Below, one piece after another: positions 18,588 through 26,198 of a DNA stretch of 64,000 bases (its first letter is position 1; each line of letters starts with the position of its first letter). A model generated the notes under the pieces. That model saw only the letters and a program-made list of their open reading frames with translations, had not been told where the DNA came from and made no database searches. The DNA comes from Chitinophaga agrisoli. GTDB lineage: Bacteria > Bacteroidota > Bacteroidia > Chitinophagales > Chitinophagaceae. The stretch covers positions 854,421-918,420 of the forward strand of contig NZ_VUOC01000003.1 of assembly GCF_008386695.1 (NCBI RefSeq). Direction: 5' to 3'. A program made the translations under genes and the position numbers.

Positions 18588-19325
18588 TTACCGGCCGCCG
18601 GCCTCCCGGGTTAACGCTTCAAACTCCAGGTCCAGCAGGGGATACTGCTGCAGATCGGTGAGGTAAAAATGCCACCATTCCGTTTCCAGGGCGGAGAACC
18701 CGTATTTTTCCATAGTACGCCGCAGAAAGGCCCGGTTGGCCCGCACGGCGCTATCCGGCGGCTGGTAGCTGTAATGCGCTTTTTCCGTAAAATCGTCATA
18801 GCCGGTAGGCATAGGAAGGGGCTGGCCGGAGGACAGCTGTATCACGGTCAGGTCTACCGCTATGCCGCGGTTATGGCCACTGCCCCGGCGGGGATCGGCG
18901 GCATAACGGTCGTCTGGTACTATCTCCCACATCTTTTCCGTAATGCGGTAAGGCCGGTAACCATCAAAGATCAGGAGTCCCAGGCCGTGGGCCTGCAGTT
19001 CCGCCTGGATGGCCTTTAGCGCTTTGGCAGCCGGCAGGCGTAAAAACACCCGGGGGTGGGGGTATAGTACCTGGTGGGTGAAGTTATCCGTGGTGCCATA
19101 CCGTACATCCGTACGGATGCCTGGAATGTATTGACGGAGGTCTACCAGGCGCTGGTTACTATCCGCCGCTACCAGTTGCCGGTACAGGGTCATATTGTCC
19201 ACCACCGGCAGTCCGTATTTATTAAGCGGGATGGTTTGCGCAAAGGCCCTTGCATGCAGCAATAATAGGCAACATACCATTTGCCAGGCCTTTAAATGAT
19301 GGCGCAGATAGGGCGTATTCCTCAT
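18588..19325 (-). CDS. D-alanyl-D-alanine dipeptidase (VanX/DdpX family), secreted
   Basis: A 245-residue zinc peptidase that hydrolyses the D-Ala-D-Ala dipeptide, a peptidoglycan precursor or recycling product. The N-terminus (about 29 residues, ending ARAFAQ) looks like a signal peptide, so it should act in the periplasm. The zinc site is visible as SGHNRGIAVDLT (His and Asp) and ETEWWHF (catalytic Glu and third ligand His). IFDGYRPYRITEKMW is a family motif. No vanA or vanH partners are nearby, so a housekeeping or catabolic role is more likely than glycopeptide resistance. Confidence 0.9.
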   Translation of the reverse strand: MRNTPYLRHHLKAWQMVCCLLLLHARAFAQTIPLNKYGLPVVDNMTLYRQLVAADSNQRLVDLRQYIPGIRTDVRYGTTDNFTHQVLYPHPRVFLRLPAAKALKAIQAELQAHGLGLLIFDGYRPYRITEKMWEIVPDDRYAADPRRGSGHNRGIAVDLTVIQLSSGQPLPMPTGYDDFTEKAHYSYQPPDSAVRANRAFLRRTMEKYGFSALETEWWHFYLTDLQQYPLLDLEFEALTREAGGR

Positions 19326-19394
19326 AATTTACCCGCTTTTTATCCGATTATCGTAAAATAAGTCAAGAAAGTATGGATTACAGTTAAAAAACAA

Positions 19395-19426
19395 TTGTAA
19401 TCGCCCCGTTAAAATAGGTATTTTAG
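19395..19426 (+). promoter_or_regulatory. Possible promoter of the L-fucose operon
   Basis: TTG at 19395 and TATTTTAG at 19419, separated by 21 bases, approximate the Bacteroidota -33 and -7 boxes. The predicted start is about 17 bases before the first operon ATG. No operator is obvious. Confidence 0.35.
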
Positions 19427-19449
19427 AACCCTTAAAAAAACTAGGGAAG

Positions 19450-20232
19450 ATGCATCTATTTCGGTTAGACAATAAGGTGGCCGTAGTAACCGGCGCCGGC
19501 AGCGGTATCGGTCAGGCTATAGCCAAGGTTTTCGCAGCGCAGGGCGCAGCGGTGCATATCATTGAGCTGAACGAAGAGAGCGGCAAAGGCACTGTGGCGG
19601 AGATCTTTGCTGAAGGTGGCCAGGCCCAGGCGCATGGCTGTAATGTAGCCGTACAGGCAGATGTAGTAAAGACCATAGACGCCATACAGGCGGAAGCCGG
19701 CCGTATAGATATACTGGTTAATTGCGCCGGCATTGCCCATATAGGCAAGCTGGATACCACCGCAGAAGCGGATTTTGACCGCGTATTCCAGGTGAATGTA
19801 AAAGGTACCTATAACTGTATGTACGCAGCCATCAAACACATGAAACAGCAGGGTGGGGGCGTTATCCTTAACATTGCTTCCATCGCTTCTACCGTGGGCA
19901 TCCCTGACAGGTTTGCCTACTCCATGAGCAAGGGCGCTGTACTCACCATGACCCTTTCCGTAGCAAAAGATTACCTGCACGATAATATCCGTTGTAACTG
20001 CGTATCGCCCGCCAGGGTGCATACCCCGTTTGTAGACGGCTTCCTGGCAAAGAACTACCCGGGCAAGGAACAGGAAATGTTCGAAAAACTGTCCAAGACC
20101 CAACCCATCGGCCGTATGGCAAAACCGGAAGAAGTAGGCTGGCTGGCGCTATACCTCTGCTCTGAGCAGGCAGGCTTTATTACCGGTTGTGATTACCCGA
20201 TAGACGGGGGCTTTATAAAATTGAATAACTGA
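19450..20232 (+). CDS. SDR oxidoreductase, probable 2-keto-3-deoxy-L-fuconate dehydrogenase
   Basis: A 260-residue classical short-chain dehydrogenase. The cofactor loop is VTGAGSGIGQAIA, NCAGIAH follows, the catalytic Ser lies near NIASIAS, and the YxxxK is in AYSMSKGA. The C-terminus IDGGFIKLNN is complete. It is the first gene of a tight operon whose other members are an FAH-type hydrolase, a mutarotase, a lactonase, a second SDR and FucP. On that context it would oxidise 2-keto-3-deoxy-L-fuconate at C4, giving the 2,4-diketo substrate of the FAH hydrolase. The substrate is inferred from context; the fold is certain. Confidence 0.85.
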   Translation: MHLFRLDNKVAVVTGAGSGIGQAIAKVFAAQGAAVHIIELNEESGKGTVAEIFAEGGQAQAHGCNVAVQADVVKTIDAIQAEAGRIDILVNCAGIAHIGKLDTTAEADFDRVFQVNVKGTYNCMYAAIKHMKQQGGGVILNIASIASTVGIPDRFAYSMSKGAVLTMTLSVAKDYLHDNIRCNCVSPARVHTPFVDGFLAKNYPGKEQEMFEKLSKTQPIGRMAKPEEVGWLALYLCSEQAGFITGCDYPIDGGFIKLNN

Positions 20233-20272
20233 TACTGCCAGCTTATATTGCAGGATATTATAAGAACTCATC

Positions 20273-21016
20273 ATGCAACATTTCAGAAAAGCAGTATTAG
20301 CAATCACCATTGCAATGGGCCTCTGGGCATGCCAGTCTGGCCAACAGCAGGAAAAAGGGCAGGCAGCTGCCACTTTTCAGCCCGCAAAACCAGGCGGCGC
20401 TATAAATGTAGACTTCACCCATGAAGACGATACTTCACAGGTGAGGATCATTTTTATCATGGGCGATAAAACAAAGGAGAAATCATTTGACCTGCCCCTG
20501 GCAAAGGATGTGGATACGGTAGACCTGTACCGCACGGTATGGGATAAACCCAACAGCTGTTATATAGGCGTATTAAAACAAAGCCACGGCACCCGTTACT
20601 ACCACGCCAGCGTAACCGCTGACGGTGAGCTGCAGATCCTGCAGAGAGGCACGCCCCCGGATACCATCTGGCATTATGCAGAGGATGTGCTGGGCTTAGG
20701 TAAGATGATCACCAAACGGCCCCTGATGGATAACTATACACGCAATATACAGTCCGGCGATATATTGGCTGACCTGATCGTACGCCTGGAACCGGCTTCC
20801 ACACCGGATTCCATCCAGCTGTATACAGAGTTTGCCGGCGCCAGGAAACGACAGTCCTTTGCCGTGCCCAGCGGATATTTGCCCAAAATACAGGGAACTG
20901 ATAAAACAGAGCATTGCATATTTGGCCTGCAGCATGATAAGACCTTTGACGGCGTAGTGGATATTAAAGTGGAGAATGGGCGCCTGCAGCTTACAGAGCT
21001 GGGAAGGGTGTATTAA
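20273..21016 (+). CDS. Hypothetical lipoprotein inside the L-fucose operon
   Basis: 247 residues. The N-terminus MQHFRKAVLAITIAMGLWAC is a lipoprotein signal with a lipobox LWAC at Cys20, so it should be membrane-anchored in the cell envelope. I do not recognise the rest. It looks like two similar beta-rich halves: DTSQVRIIFIMGDKTKEKSFDLP..., and SIQLYTEFAGARKRQSFAVPSG about 140 residues later, each followed by a phrase with a Cys and Gly (SCYIGVLKQSHG and HCIFGLQHDKTF). It sits 40 bases after the first SDR gene and 21 bases before the FAH gene. An envelope role in sugar binding or sensing is speculation. Confidence 0.75.
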   Translation: MQHFRKAVLAITIAMGLWACQSGQQQEKGQAAATFQPAKPGGAINVDFTHEDDTSQVRIIFIMGDKTKEKSFDLPLAKDVDTVDLYRTVWDKPNSCYIGVLKQSHGTRYYHASVTADGELQILQRGTPPDTIWHYAEDVLGLGKMITKRPLMDNYTRNIQSGDILADLIVRLEPASTPDSIQLYTEFAGARKRQSFAVPSGYLPKIQGTDKTEHCIFGLQHDKTFDGVVDIKVENGRLQLTELGRVY

Positions 21017-21037
21017 TTACAGCGAAACTTATAACTA

Positions 21038-21892
21038 ATGAAACTGATACGATTCGGATTACCGGGTGAAGAGAAACCGGGTATTGTTACCGCAGATGGC
21101 CGCTTTGATGTAAGCGCTTTCGGAGAAGATTTTGGCGAGAAATTCTTTGCTACCAATGGCCCGGAACGCCTGGAAAAATGGTGGGCCGCCAATAGTAGCA
21201 GCGCACCCCGCGTAGCGGACGATGTGCGCCTGGGTCCCCCGTTGGAAAGGCCCTCCAAAATCATCTGTATTGGCCTTAACTATGCAGACCACGCCAAGGA
21301 AAGCAATATGCAGATCCCTACGGAACCGATCGTGTTCTTCAAAAGCACCTCTTCGCTGGTAGGCCCTAATGACGACCTGGTAATTCCGAAGAACAGTAAG
21401 AAAACAGACTGGGAAGTGGAACTGGCCGTAGTAATAGGCAAAAAAGCCAGTTATGTGGAAGAGAAAGACGCCCTGGATTATGTAGCCGGCTACGCCCTGC
21501 ATAACGACTACAGCGAGCGCGAATTCCAGCTGGAGCGTAATGGTCAGTGGGTAAAAGGTAAGAGCGCGGATACATTTGCGCCCCTGGGCCCCTGGATAGC
21601 CACCAAAGATGAAATAAAGGATGTGAACAACCTGCGTATCTGGTTAAGCCTGAATGGCAAGACCGTACAGGATGGCACCACGGCCAACCTCATATTCAAC
21701 ATACCTTTCCTGGTATCTTACCTGAGCCAGTTCATGACCCTGCTGCCGGGTGATGTGATCTCTACCGGTACGCCCGCTGGCGTAGGCCTGGGTATGAATC
21801 CGCAGGTATACATTAAGGAAGGCGATGTAATGGAACTGGGTATTGATGGACTGGGCACCTCCAAACAGGTAGCCAAAGCCTGGAAACCGTAA
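21038..21892 (+). CDS. FAH-family hydrolase, probable 2,4-diketo-3-deoxy-L-fuconate hydrolase
   Basis: A 284-residue fumarylacetoacetate-hydrolase-fold enzyme. The metal site is visible as CIGLNYADHAKE, DWEVELAVVIG (paired Glu) and HNDYSEREFQ (Asp). VISTGTPAGVGLGMNP is a further family motif. In the non-phosphorylative L-fucose pathway this family cleaves 2,4-diketo-3-deoxy-L-fuconate to pyruvate and lactate. Neighbouring genes supply the preceding steps, which makes this substrate likely. It is 21 bases after the lipoprotein gene and 13 bases before the mutarotase gene. Confidence 0.87.
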   Translation: MKLIRFGLPGEEKPGIVTADGRFDVSAFGEDFGEKFFATNGPERLEKWWAANSSSAPRVADDVRLGPPLERPSKIICIGLNYADHAKESNMQIPTEPIVFFKSTSSLVGPNDDLVIPKNSKKTDWEVELAVVIGKKASYVEEKDALDYVAGYALHNDYSEREFQLERNGQWVKGKSADTFAPLGPWIATKDEIKDVNNLRIWLSLNGKTVQDGTTANLIFNIPFLVSYLSQFMTLLPGDVISTGTPAGVGLGMNPQVYIKEGDVMELGIDGLGTSKQVAKAWKP

Positions 21893-21905
21893 AACAATAA
21901 CAGTT

Positions 21906-22235
21906 ATGAAAAGATATTGCCTGGCGCTGGACCTGAAGGATGATGCGCAGCTGATAGCAGAATACGAAAAATATCACCAGGCAGTATGGCCGGAGATAAA
22001 GGATAGCATCACCGGCAGCGGTATTGAGCATATGGAGATCTACCGGATCATGAACCGTTTGTTTATGATCATGGAAGTGAATGATACCTTCTCCTTTGAG
22101 CAGAAAGGCGCCGCAGACGCCGCCAATCCCAAGGTGCAGGAATGGGAGCAGCTAATGTGGAAATACCAGCAGGCGCTGCCCATTGCCAAACCTGGCGAAA
22201 AGTGGATGCTGATGGAGAAGATCTTCTCCCTCTAG
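21906..22235 (+). CDS. L-rhamnose/L-fucose mutarotase (RhaM-like)
   Basis: A 109-residue small enzyme of the RhaM (DUF718) family: KRYCLALDLKDD at the N-terminus, the catalytic-type His in EKYHQAVWPEI, then MEIYRIMNRLFMIMEV and a Trp-rich C-terminal part (WEQLMWKYQQ). It interconverts sugar anomers so that the dehydrogenase and transporter get the right form. Its place within an L-fucose operon suggests L-fucose as substrate, although the family is best known with L-rhamnose. Confidence 0.87.
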   Translation: MKRYCLALDLKDDAQLIAEYEKYHQAVWPEIKDSITGSGIEHMEIYRIMNRLFMIMEVNDTFSFEQKGAADAANPKVQEWEQLMWKYQQALPIAKPGEKWMLMEKIFSL

Positions 22236-22250
22236 TTTTTAATCACCGTT

Positions 22251-23090
22251 ATGAAACCTGGTATGGTCATAGATTCCCATCAACATTTCTGGAAATACCA
22301 CCCGGTAAGGGACGCCTGGATCACGGACGATATGAGCGTGATCCAGGCGGACTTTCTGCCGCATCACCTGCTGGATATATTGCAGCAGAACGGCGTAGAT
22401 GGCTGTGTAGCCGTACAGGCAGACCAGTCTGAAACAGAAACGCAGTTCCTGCTGGAGCTGGCGGACGAACATGCCTTTGTAAAAGGCGTAGTAGGCTGGA
22501 TAGACCTGCGGGCCCCCAACTTAACAGAACGGCTGGCCTATTATGCGCAGTTCAAAAAGCTGAAAGGTTTCCGCCATATCGTACAGGGAGAGCCGGATAC
22601 GGCATTCCTGCTGCGCGACGATTTTTGCCAGGGTATACAGGCGCTGGCGCCTTTTGATCTTACCTACGATATACTGGTATATCCCATTCAGCTGGCGGCA
22701 GTGGAGCAGTTTGTACAACGTTTTCCCGCACAACGCCTGGTGATAGATCATATGGCCAAGCCCTATTGTAAGACCGGAGAAATTGAAAGCTGGGAAAAAA
22801 GCATGCGCGCCATTGCGGCCGCGCCAAATGTATACTGCAAAATAAGCGGGCTGGTAACAGAGGCCGATTGGCAGCGCTGGAAACCCGCGGACTTTGCGCC
22901 TTACCTGGATGTAGTACTGGAAGCATTTGGCCCCCAAAGGCTCATGTATGGGTCTGACTGGCCCGTATGCCTCCTGGCTGGCGAATATGCGCAGGTAAAA
23001 GGCCTTGTTACAGATTACATCAGCCGCCTGAGCGCTGCAGAGCAGGCCGCTGTAATGGGCGGTAATGCGGCAGCGTTTTATAAGTTATAA
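22251..23090 (+). CDS. Amidohydrolase-family lactonase, probable L-fucono-1,5-lactonase
   Basis: A 279-residue amidohydrolase (TIM-barrel, Amidohydro_2 type). The HxH metal motif is in IDSHQHFWKY, a ridge His in RHIVQGEP, another in VIDHMAKPY, and the C-terminal Asp in MYGSDWPVC. This pattern is that of L-fuconolactonase and its relatives. The internal ATG (residue 5, MVIDSHQHFW) is an alternative start. In context it hydrolyses the lactone made by the L-fucose dehydrogenase encoded next to it. Confidence 0.87.
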   Translation: MKPGMVIDSHQHFWKYHPVRDAWITDDMSVIQADFLPHHLLDILQQNGVDGCVAVQADQSETETQFLLELADEHAFVKGVVGWIDLRAPNLTERLAYYAQFKKLKGFRHIVQGEPDTAFLLRDDFCQGIQALAPFDLTYDILVYPIQLAAVEQFVQRFPAQRLVIDHMAKPYCKTGEIESWEKSMRAIAAAPNVYCKISGLVTEADWQRWKPADFAPYLDVVLEAFGPQRLMYGSDWPVCLLAGEYAQVKGLVTDYISRLSAAEQAAVMGGNAAAFYKL

Positions 23091-23110
23091 CTATTCAAAA
23101 AACACAAACT

Positions 23111-23893
23111 ATGGATCTGGGATTAAAAGATAAAGTGATCATCGTAACAGGCGGCGCCAAAGGTATTGGAGAAGCGATCTCTAAACTGGTAGCAGCAGAA
23201 GGCGCTATTGCCGTTGTAGTAGGCAGGGGCGCTGCAGATAATGATAAAGCAGTAGCAGCTATAAAAAGTGCTGGCGGTAAGGCTTTTGCCATACAGGCAG
23301 AACTGGGCGAAGTTGCAGATTGCCGCAGGGTGATAGATACCACCGTAAAGGAGTTTGGCACTATCCACGCGCTCATCAACAATGCCGGCGTAAATGACGG
23401 TGTGGGCCTGGAAAAAGGCGATCCGGAAAGGTTTATGGCATCCCTGCAAAAGAACCTTTCCCACTATTATAACCTGGCGCATTATGCACTGCCTTATCTG
23501 AAAGCTAATAAAGGCAGCATTGTTAATATCGGTTCTAAAGTAGCCACCACCGGCCAGGGTAATACCTCTGGTTATGCTGCTTCCAAAGGCGCTATCAATG
23601 CGCTTACACGCGAGTGGGCGGTAGAGCTGGTGCCTTACTCCGTGCGGGTAAACACCGTAATACCGGCAGAAGTATGGACGCCGCTCTATGAGACCTGGAT
23701 CAACTCTTTACCCAATCCTAAAGAGAAACTGGCTTCCATCGTTTCCAAAATACCGCTGGAGCAACGTATGACCACTTCCGAAGAGATCGCGGCTATGACC
23801 GTATTCCTGCTCGCGCCGCAATCTGCGCATACTACCGGCCAGATCATCTATGTCGATGGCGGTTATACGCACCTGGACAGATCAATTAGCTAG
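23111..23893 (+). CDS. SDR oxidoreductase, probable L-fucose dehydrogenase
   Basis: 260 residues. The cofactor-binding VTGGAKGIGEAIS, NNAGVNDGVG, the active-site Ser in NIGSKVA and the YxxxK in GYAASKGAIN mark a classical SDR. The region EVWTPLYETWI after the active site resembles L-fucose dehydrogenases. It would oxidise L-fucose to L-fuconolactone, the first step. Its TAG stop lies at the start of the heptamer array in the spacer before fucP. Confidence 0.87.
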   Translation: MDLGLKDKVIIVTGGAKGIGEAISKLVAAEGAIAVVVGRGAADNDKAVAAIKSAGGKAFAIQAELGEVADCRRVIDTTVKEFGTIHALINNAGVNDGVGLEKGDPERFMASLQKNLSHYYNLAHYALPYLKANKGSIVNIGSKVATTGQGNTSGYAASKGAINALTREWAVELVPYSVRVNTVIPAEVWTPLYETWINSLPNPKEKLASIVSKIPLEQRMTTSEEIAAMTVFLLAPQSAHTTGQIIYVDGGYTHLDRSIS

Positions 23894-23894
23894 C

Positions 23895-23949
23895 AGTTAG
23901 CCTTTAGCGGTTAGCTGTTAGCTGCAGCCTGTTGCTAATAGCTAAAAGC
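23895..23949. repeat. Heptamer inverted array, NNTTAGC / GCTAANN family, copy 2
   Basis: AGTTAGC, CTTTAGC, GGTTAGC and TGTTAGC run in perfect 7-base register (23895-23922), then GCTAATA and GCTAAAA in the opposite sense (23934-23947). The TTAGCTAG just before it carries the stop codon of the preceding dehydrogenase. It fills most of the 90-base spacer before fucP. Confidence 0.85.
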
Positions 23950-23983
23950 TGTTTTTAATTACGAACTACATAAACCTTACCTT

Positions 23984-25222
23984 ATGGCTGGAGCCACTGT
24001 TTCCACGAGCAAAGTAACCGCGGTTACCGACAGCAAGAAAAGCTACCTGTTCCCTTTTATCCTGGTCACCAGCCTGTTTTTTCTGTGGGGCCTGGCCTAT
24101 GGCCTGCTGGATGTGCTAAACAAACACTTCCAGGAAGTGCTGGATATTACTGTGAAACGGTCTACGCTGTTACAGTTCGCCTATTTTGGCGCGTATTTCC
24201 TGATGGCATTACCCGCGGGATCGTTTATGAATAAGTATGGATACAAACGTGGTATCATCCTGGGGTTGCTGTTGTACGCCGCCGGTGCGTTCCTGTTTTA
24301 TCCATCCGCGCATTACACTAATTTCAATGCATTCCTGGTATCCCTGTTCATACTGGCCTGCGGCCTTACTTTCCTGGAAACAGCCGCCAATCCCTATGTA
24401 ACGGTATTGGGTAGCCCGGAAACATCAGAGTTCCGGTTAAACCTTTCCCAGTGTTTTAACGGGCTGGGCTCTTTCTTTGGGCCTATCATCGGCGGAAAGC
24501 TGTTCTTTGGCTTAAGCGAGGGCGGCCAGGACCTTTCTTCTGTACAGTACACCTACATTGCCATGGGCGTAGTGGTACTGCTGATAGCCGGCTTCTTTTA
24601 CCGTACCAAACTGCCGGAGATAAAAGAGGAAGCAGTGGCAACAGAAGAGGCTGCGGTAGCCGCCGCCACGCCGTTGTTCAGTCGCAGGCATTTTGTATGG
24701 GGCGTTGTGGCGCAGTTTTTTTATGTAGCGGCACAGGTAGGGGTAGGCGCATTGTTTATTAACTATGTAACGGAGTATTGGCAAGGCACTACTAACGAAA
24801 GGGCCTCCAGCCTGCTCGCCATCAGCCTGGGCCTGTTTACCGCCGGCCGCTTTGTAGGCACCGCTGTTATGAAGAAAGTAGCGCCTAATAAACTGTTGGC
24901 CTTATACGCAGTGGCTAATATAGTGCTCTGTGCCGTTGTAATGATGGGCAAAGGCGCTATGTCCGTATATGCATTAATGGCCATCTTCTTCTTCATGTCT
25001 ATTATGTTCCCTACCATCTTTGCATTGGGCGTAAAGGACCTGGGAAGTTATACCAAACAAGGTGGCGCATTCATCATCATGTCTATCGTAGGCGGCGCTT
25101 TAATGCCGTATGTGATGGGTATTGTAGTGGAAAATCAGTCTACCGCTATGGCTTACAGCGTACCGCTGCTATGTTTTGCAGTAGTGTTCTACTACGGTTG
25201 GAAGGGGTATAAGGTACAATAG
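23984..25222 (+). CDS. fucP: L-fucose:H+ symporter, FucP type
   Basis: A 412-residue major facilitator protein with 12 predicted membrane segments. LFFLWGLAYGLLDVLNKHFQ and the following segment YFGAYFLMALPAGSFMNKYGYKRG match the FucP sugar-symporter signature, and LTFLETAANPYVTVLG is another family motif. It carries L-fucose across the inner membrane and supplies the pathway encoded just upstream. It is followed by a large hairpin with a T-run that may be the operon terminator. Confidence 0.92.
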   Translation: MAGATVSTSKVTAVTDSKKSYLFPFILVTSLFFLWGLAYGLLDVLNKHFQEVLDITVKRSTLLQFAYFGAYFLMALPAGSFMNKYGYKRGIILGLLLYAAGAFLFYPSAHYTNFNAFLVSLFILACGLTFLETAANPYVTVLGSPETSEFRLNLSQCFNGLGSFFGPIIGGKLFFGLSEGGQDLSSVQYTYIAMGVVVLLIAGFFYRTKLPEIKEEAVATEEAAVAAATPLFSRRHFVWGVVAQFFYVAAQVGVGALFINYVTEYWQGTTNERASSLLAISLGLFTAGRFVGTAVMKKVAPNKLLALYAVANIVLCAVVMMGKGAMSVYALMAIFFFMSIMFPTIFALGVKDLGSYTKQGGAFIIMSIVGGALMPYVMGIVVENQSTAMAYSVPLLCFAVVFYYGWKGYKVQ

Positions 25223-25245
25223 GCTATAACGCAGTATTTTTCAGC

Positions 25246-25302
25246 ATTCCGCAAAATCATCGTAATTTACTCTAGTAAAAGTAATCGATGATCTTGCGGA
25301 AT
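25246..25302 (+). promoter_or_regulatory. Long hairpin with T-run overlapping the mbnP start codon
   Basis: Left arm 25246-25262 (ATTCCGCAAAATCATCG) and right arm 25286-25302 are reverse complements with a single mismatch over 17 bases. Inside is a second small hairpin, TTTACT/AGTAAA (25266-25271 and 25274-25279). The right arm contains the ATG of the next gene (25288), and a run of six T follows within coding sequence (T-run starting at 25302). It could terminate fucP transcription, attenuate mbnP, or hide its start codon. Confidence 0.75.
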
Positions 25303-26055
25303 TTTTTGTTAGCTATACCGGCCGCTTACCTTTGCCTGCTACTATTTACCGGCGGAACTACCCACACCGGGCCACGCCGCCCGCCCACCCGTACTGCTTC
25401 ACTGCAGTTACACTTCACCCATGTGGTGAACGGAAGGCCAATGGCGCTGGGTACTACGGCTTATATGAATGCGGCGGGCGAGTCGTTTACCATCACCATG
25501 TTCAAATACTACATCAGCAATTTTACGCTCACCACTACCACGGGACAGGAAATTACCCTGCCGGCGGCTTATTTCCTGGTAAATGAAAGCAGCGACAGTA
25601 CCAAAAGGATCACGCTGCCACAGGCGCCGGAAGGCACTTACCAGCGTATCTCTTTCATGATAGGGGTGGATAGTATACACAACATGAGCGGCGCACAGAC
25701 CGGCGCCCTGGACCCGGTAAACGGTATGTTCTGGACCTGGAACAGCGGCTACATCATGGCTAAGCTGGAAGGTAATTCGCCGGTATCCAAACAACCGCTT
25801 AACCTGGTAGAATTCCATATTGGCGGTTTTAAAGGCGCCAGCAACGTATTGCGCCGTGTGCAGCTAAATTTCCCGCAACCGGTAAAACTATCGGCCGCCA
25901 CGCCGGCAACGGTACAGCTAACGGCCGATGCGTATACCTGGTTCCACCTGCCTAATGCCATCAGCTTTAAAAAAGTTGCTTCCTGTACCACGCCGGGGAC
26001 ACAGGCTGCCGCCGTGGCGGATAATTACAGGAATATGTTCAGCATCTCGAACTAG
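25288..26055 (+). CDS. MbnP-family copper-binding protein
   Basis: 255 residues with a signal peptide (MILRNFLLAIPAAYLCLLLF). The family pattern is clear: LQLHFTHVVNGRPMAL near the N-terminus, FKYYISNFTL, and MFWTWNSGYIMAKLEG in the middle. Established knowledge: MbnP proteins are periplasmic copper binders in which a tryptophan is oxidised to kynurenine by the partner diheme enzyme MbnH. An MbnH-like gene lies 143 bases downstream. There is no methanobactin biosynthesis nearby, as in most MbnPH pairs. The ATG is buried in the preceding hairpin. No other start gives an N-terminal signal with a basic residue except TTG codons a few bases on. Confidence 0.85.
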   Translation: MILRNFLLAIPAAYLCLLLFTGGTTHTGPRRPPTRTASLQLHFTHVVNGRPMALGTTAYMNAAGESFTITMFKYYISNFTLTTTTGQEITLPAAYFLVNESSDSTKRITLPQAPEGTYQRISFMIGVDSIHNMSGAQTGALDPVNGMFWTWNSGYIMAKLEGNSPVSKQPLNLVEFHIGGFKGASNVLRRVQLNFPQPVKLSAATPATVQLTADAYTWFHLPNAISFKKVASCTTPGTQAAAVADNYRNMFSISN

Positions 26056-26063
26056 CGGTAAAT

Positions 26064-26194
26064 TTTTAGCCTTTGGCTGTTAGCAATGCCGGGGCCAGGA
26101 GTTACCTGCTAAGATCCAAACACTATTTGTGCAATATGTTGCCAGTTTTGCCACAGCCAATGGCTAAAAGCTAACTGCTAACAGCTAAAAGCTA
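26064..26194. repeat. Heptamer inverted array, NNTTAGC / GCTAANN family, copy 3
   Basis: The left half (26064-26084) is TTTTAGC, CTTTGGC, TGTTAGC. The right half (26163-26190) is GCTAAAA, GCTAACT, GCTAACA, GCTAAAA, then GCTA. About 78 unrelated bases separate the halves. The left half starts 8 bases after the mbnP stop, and the right half ends 4 bases before the TTG start of the next gene. Confidence 0.85.
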
Positions 26195-26198
26195 TTTT

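Noticed and set aside
18588-19325. Vancomycin-resistance vanX
   Set aside because: It has a signal peptide and no vanH or vanA neighbours, so a resistance call is not supported.
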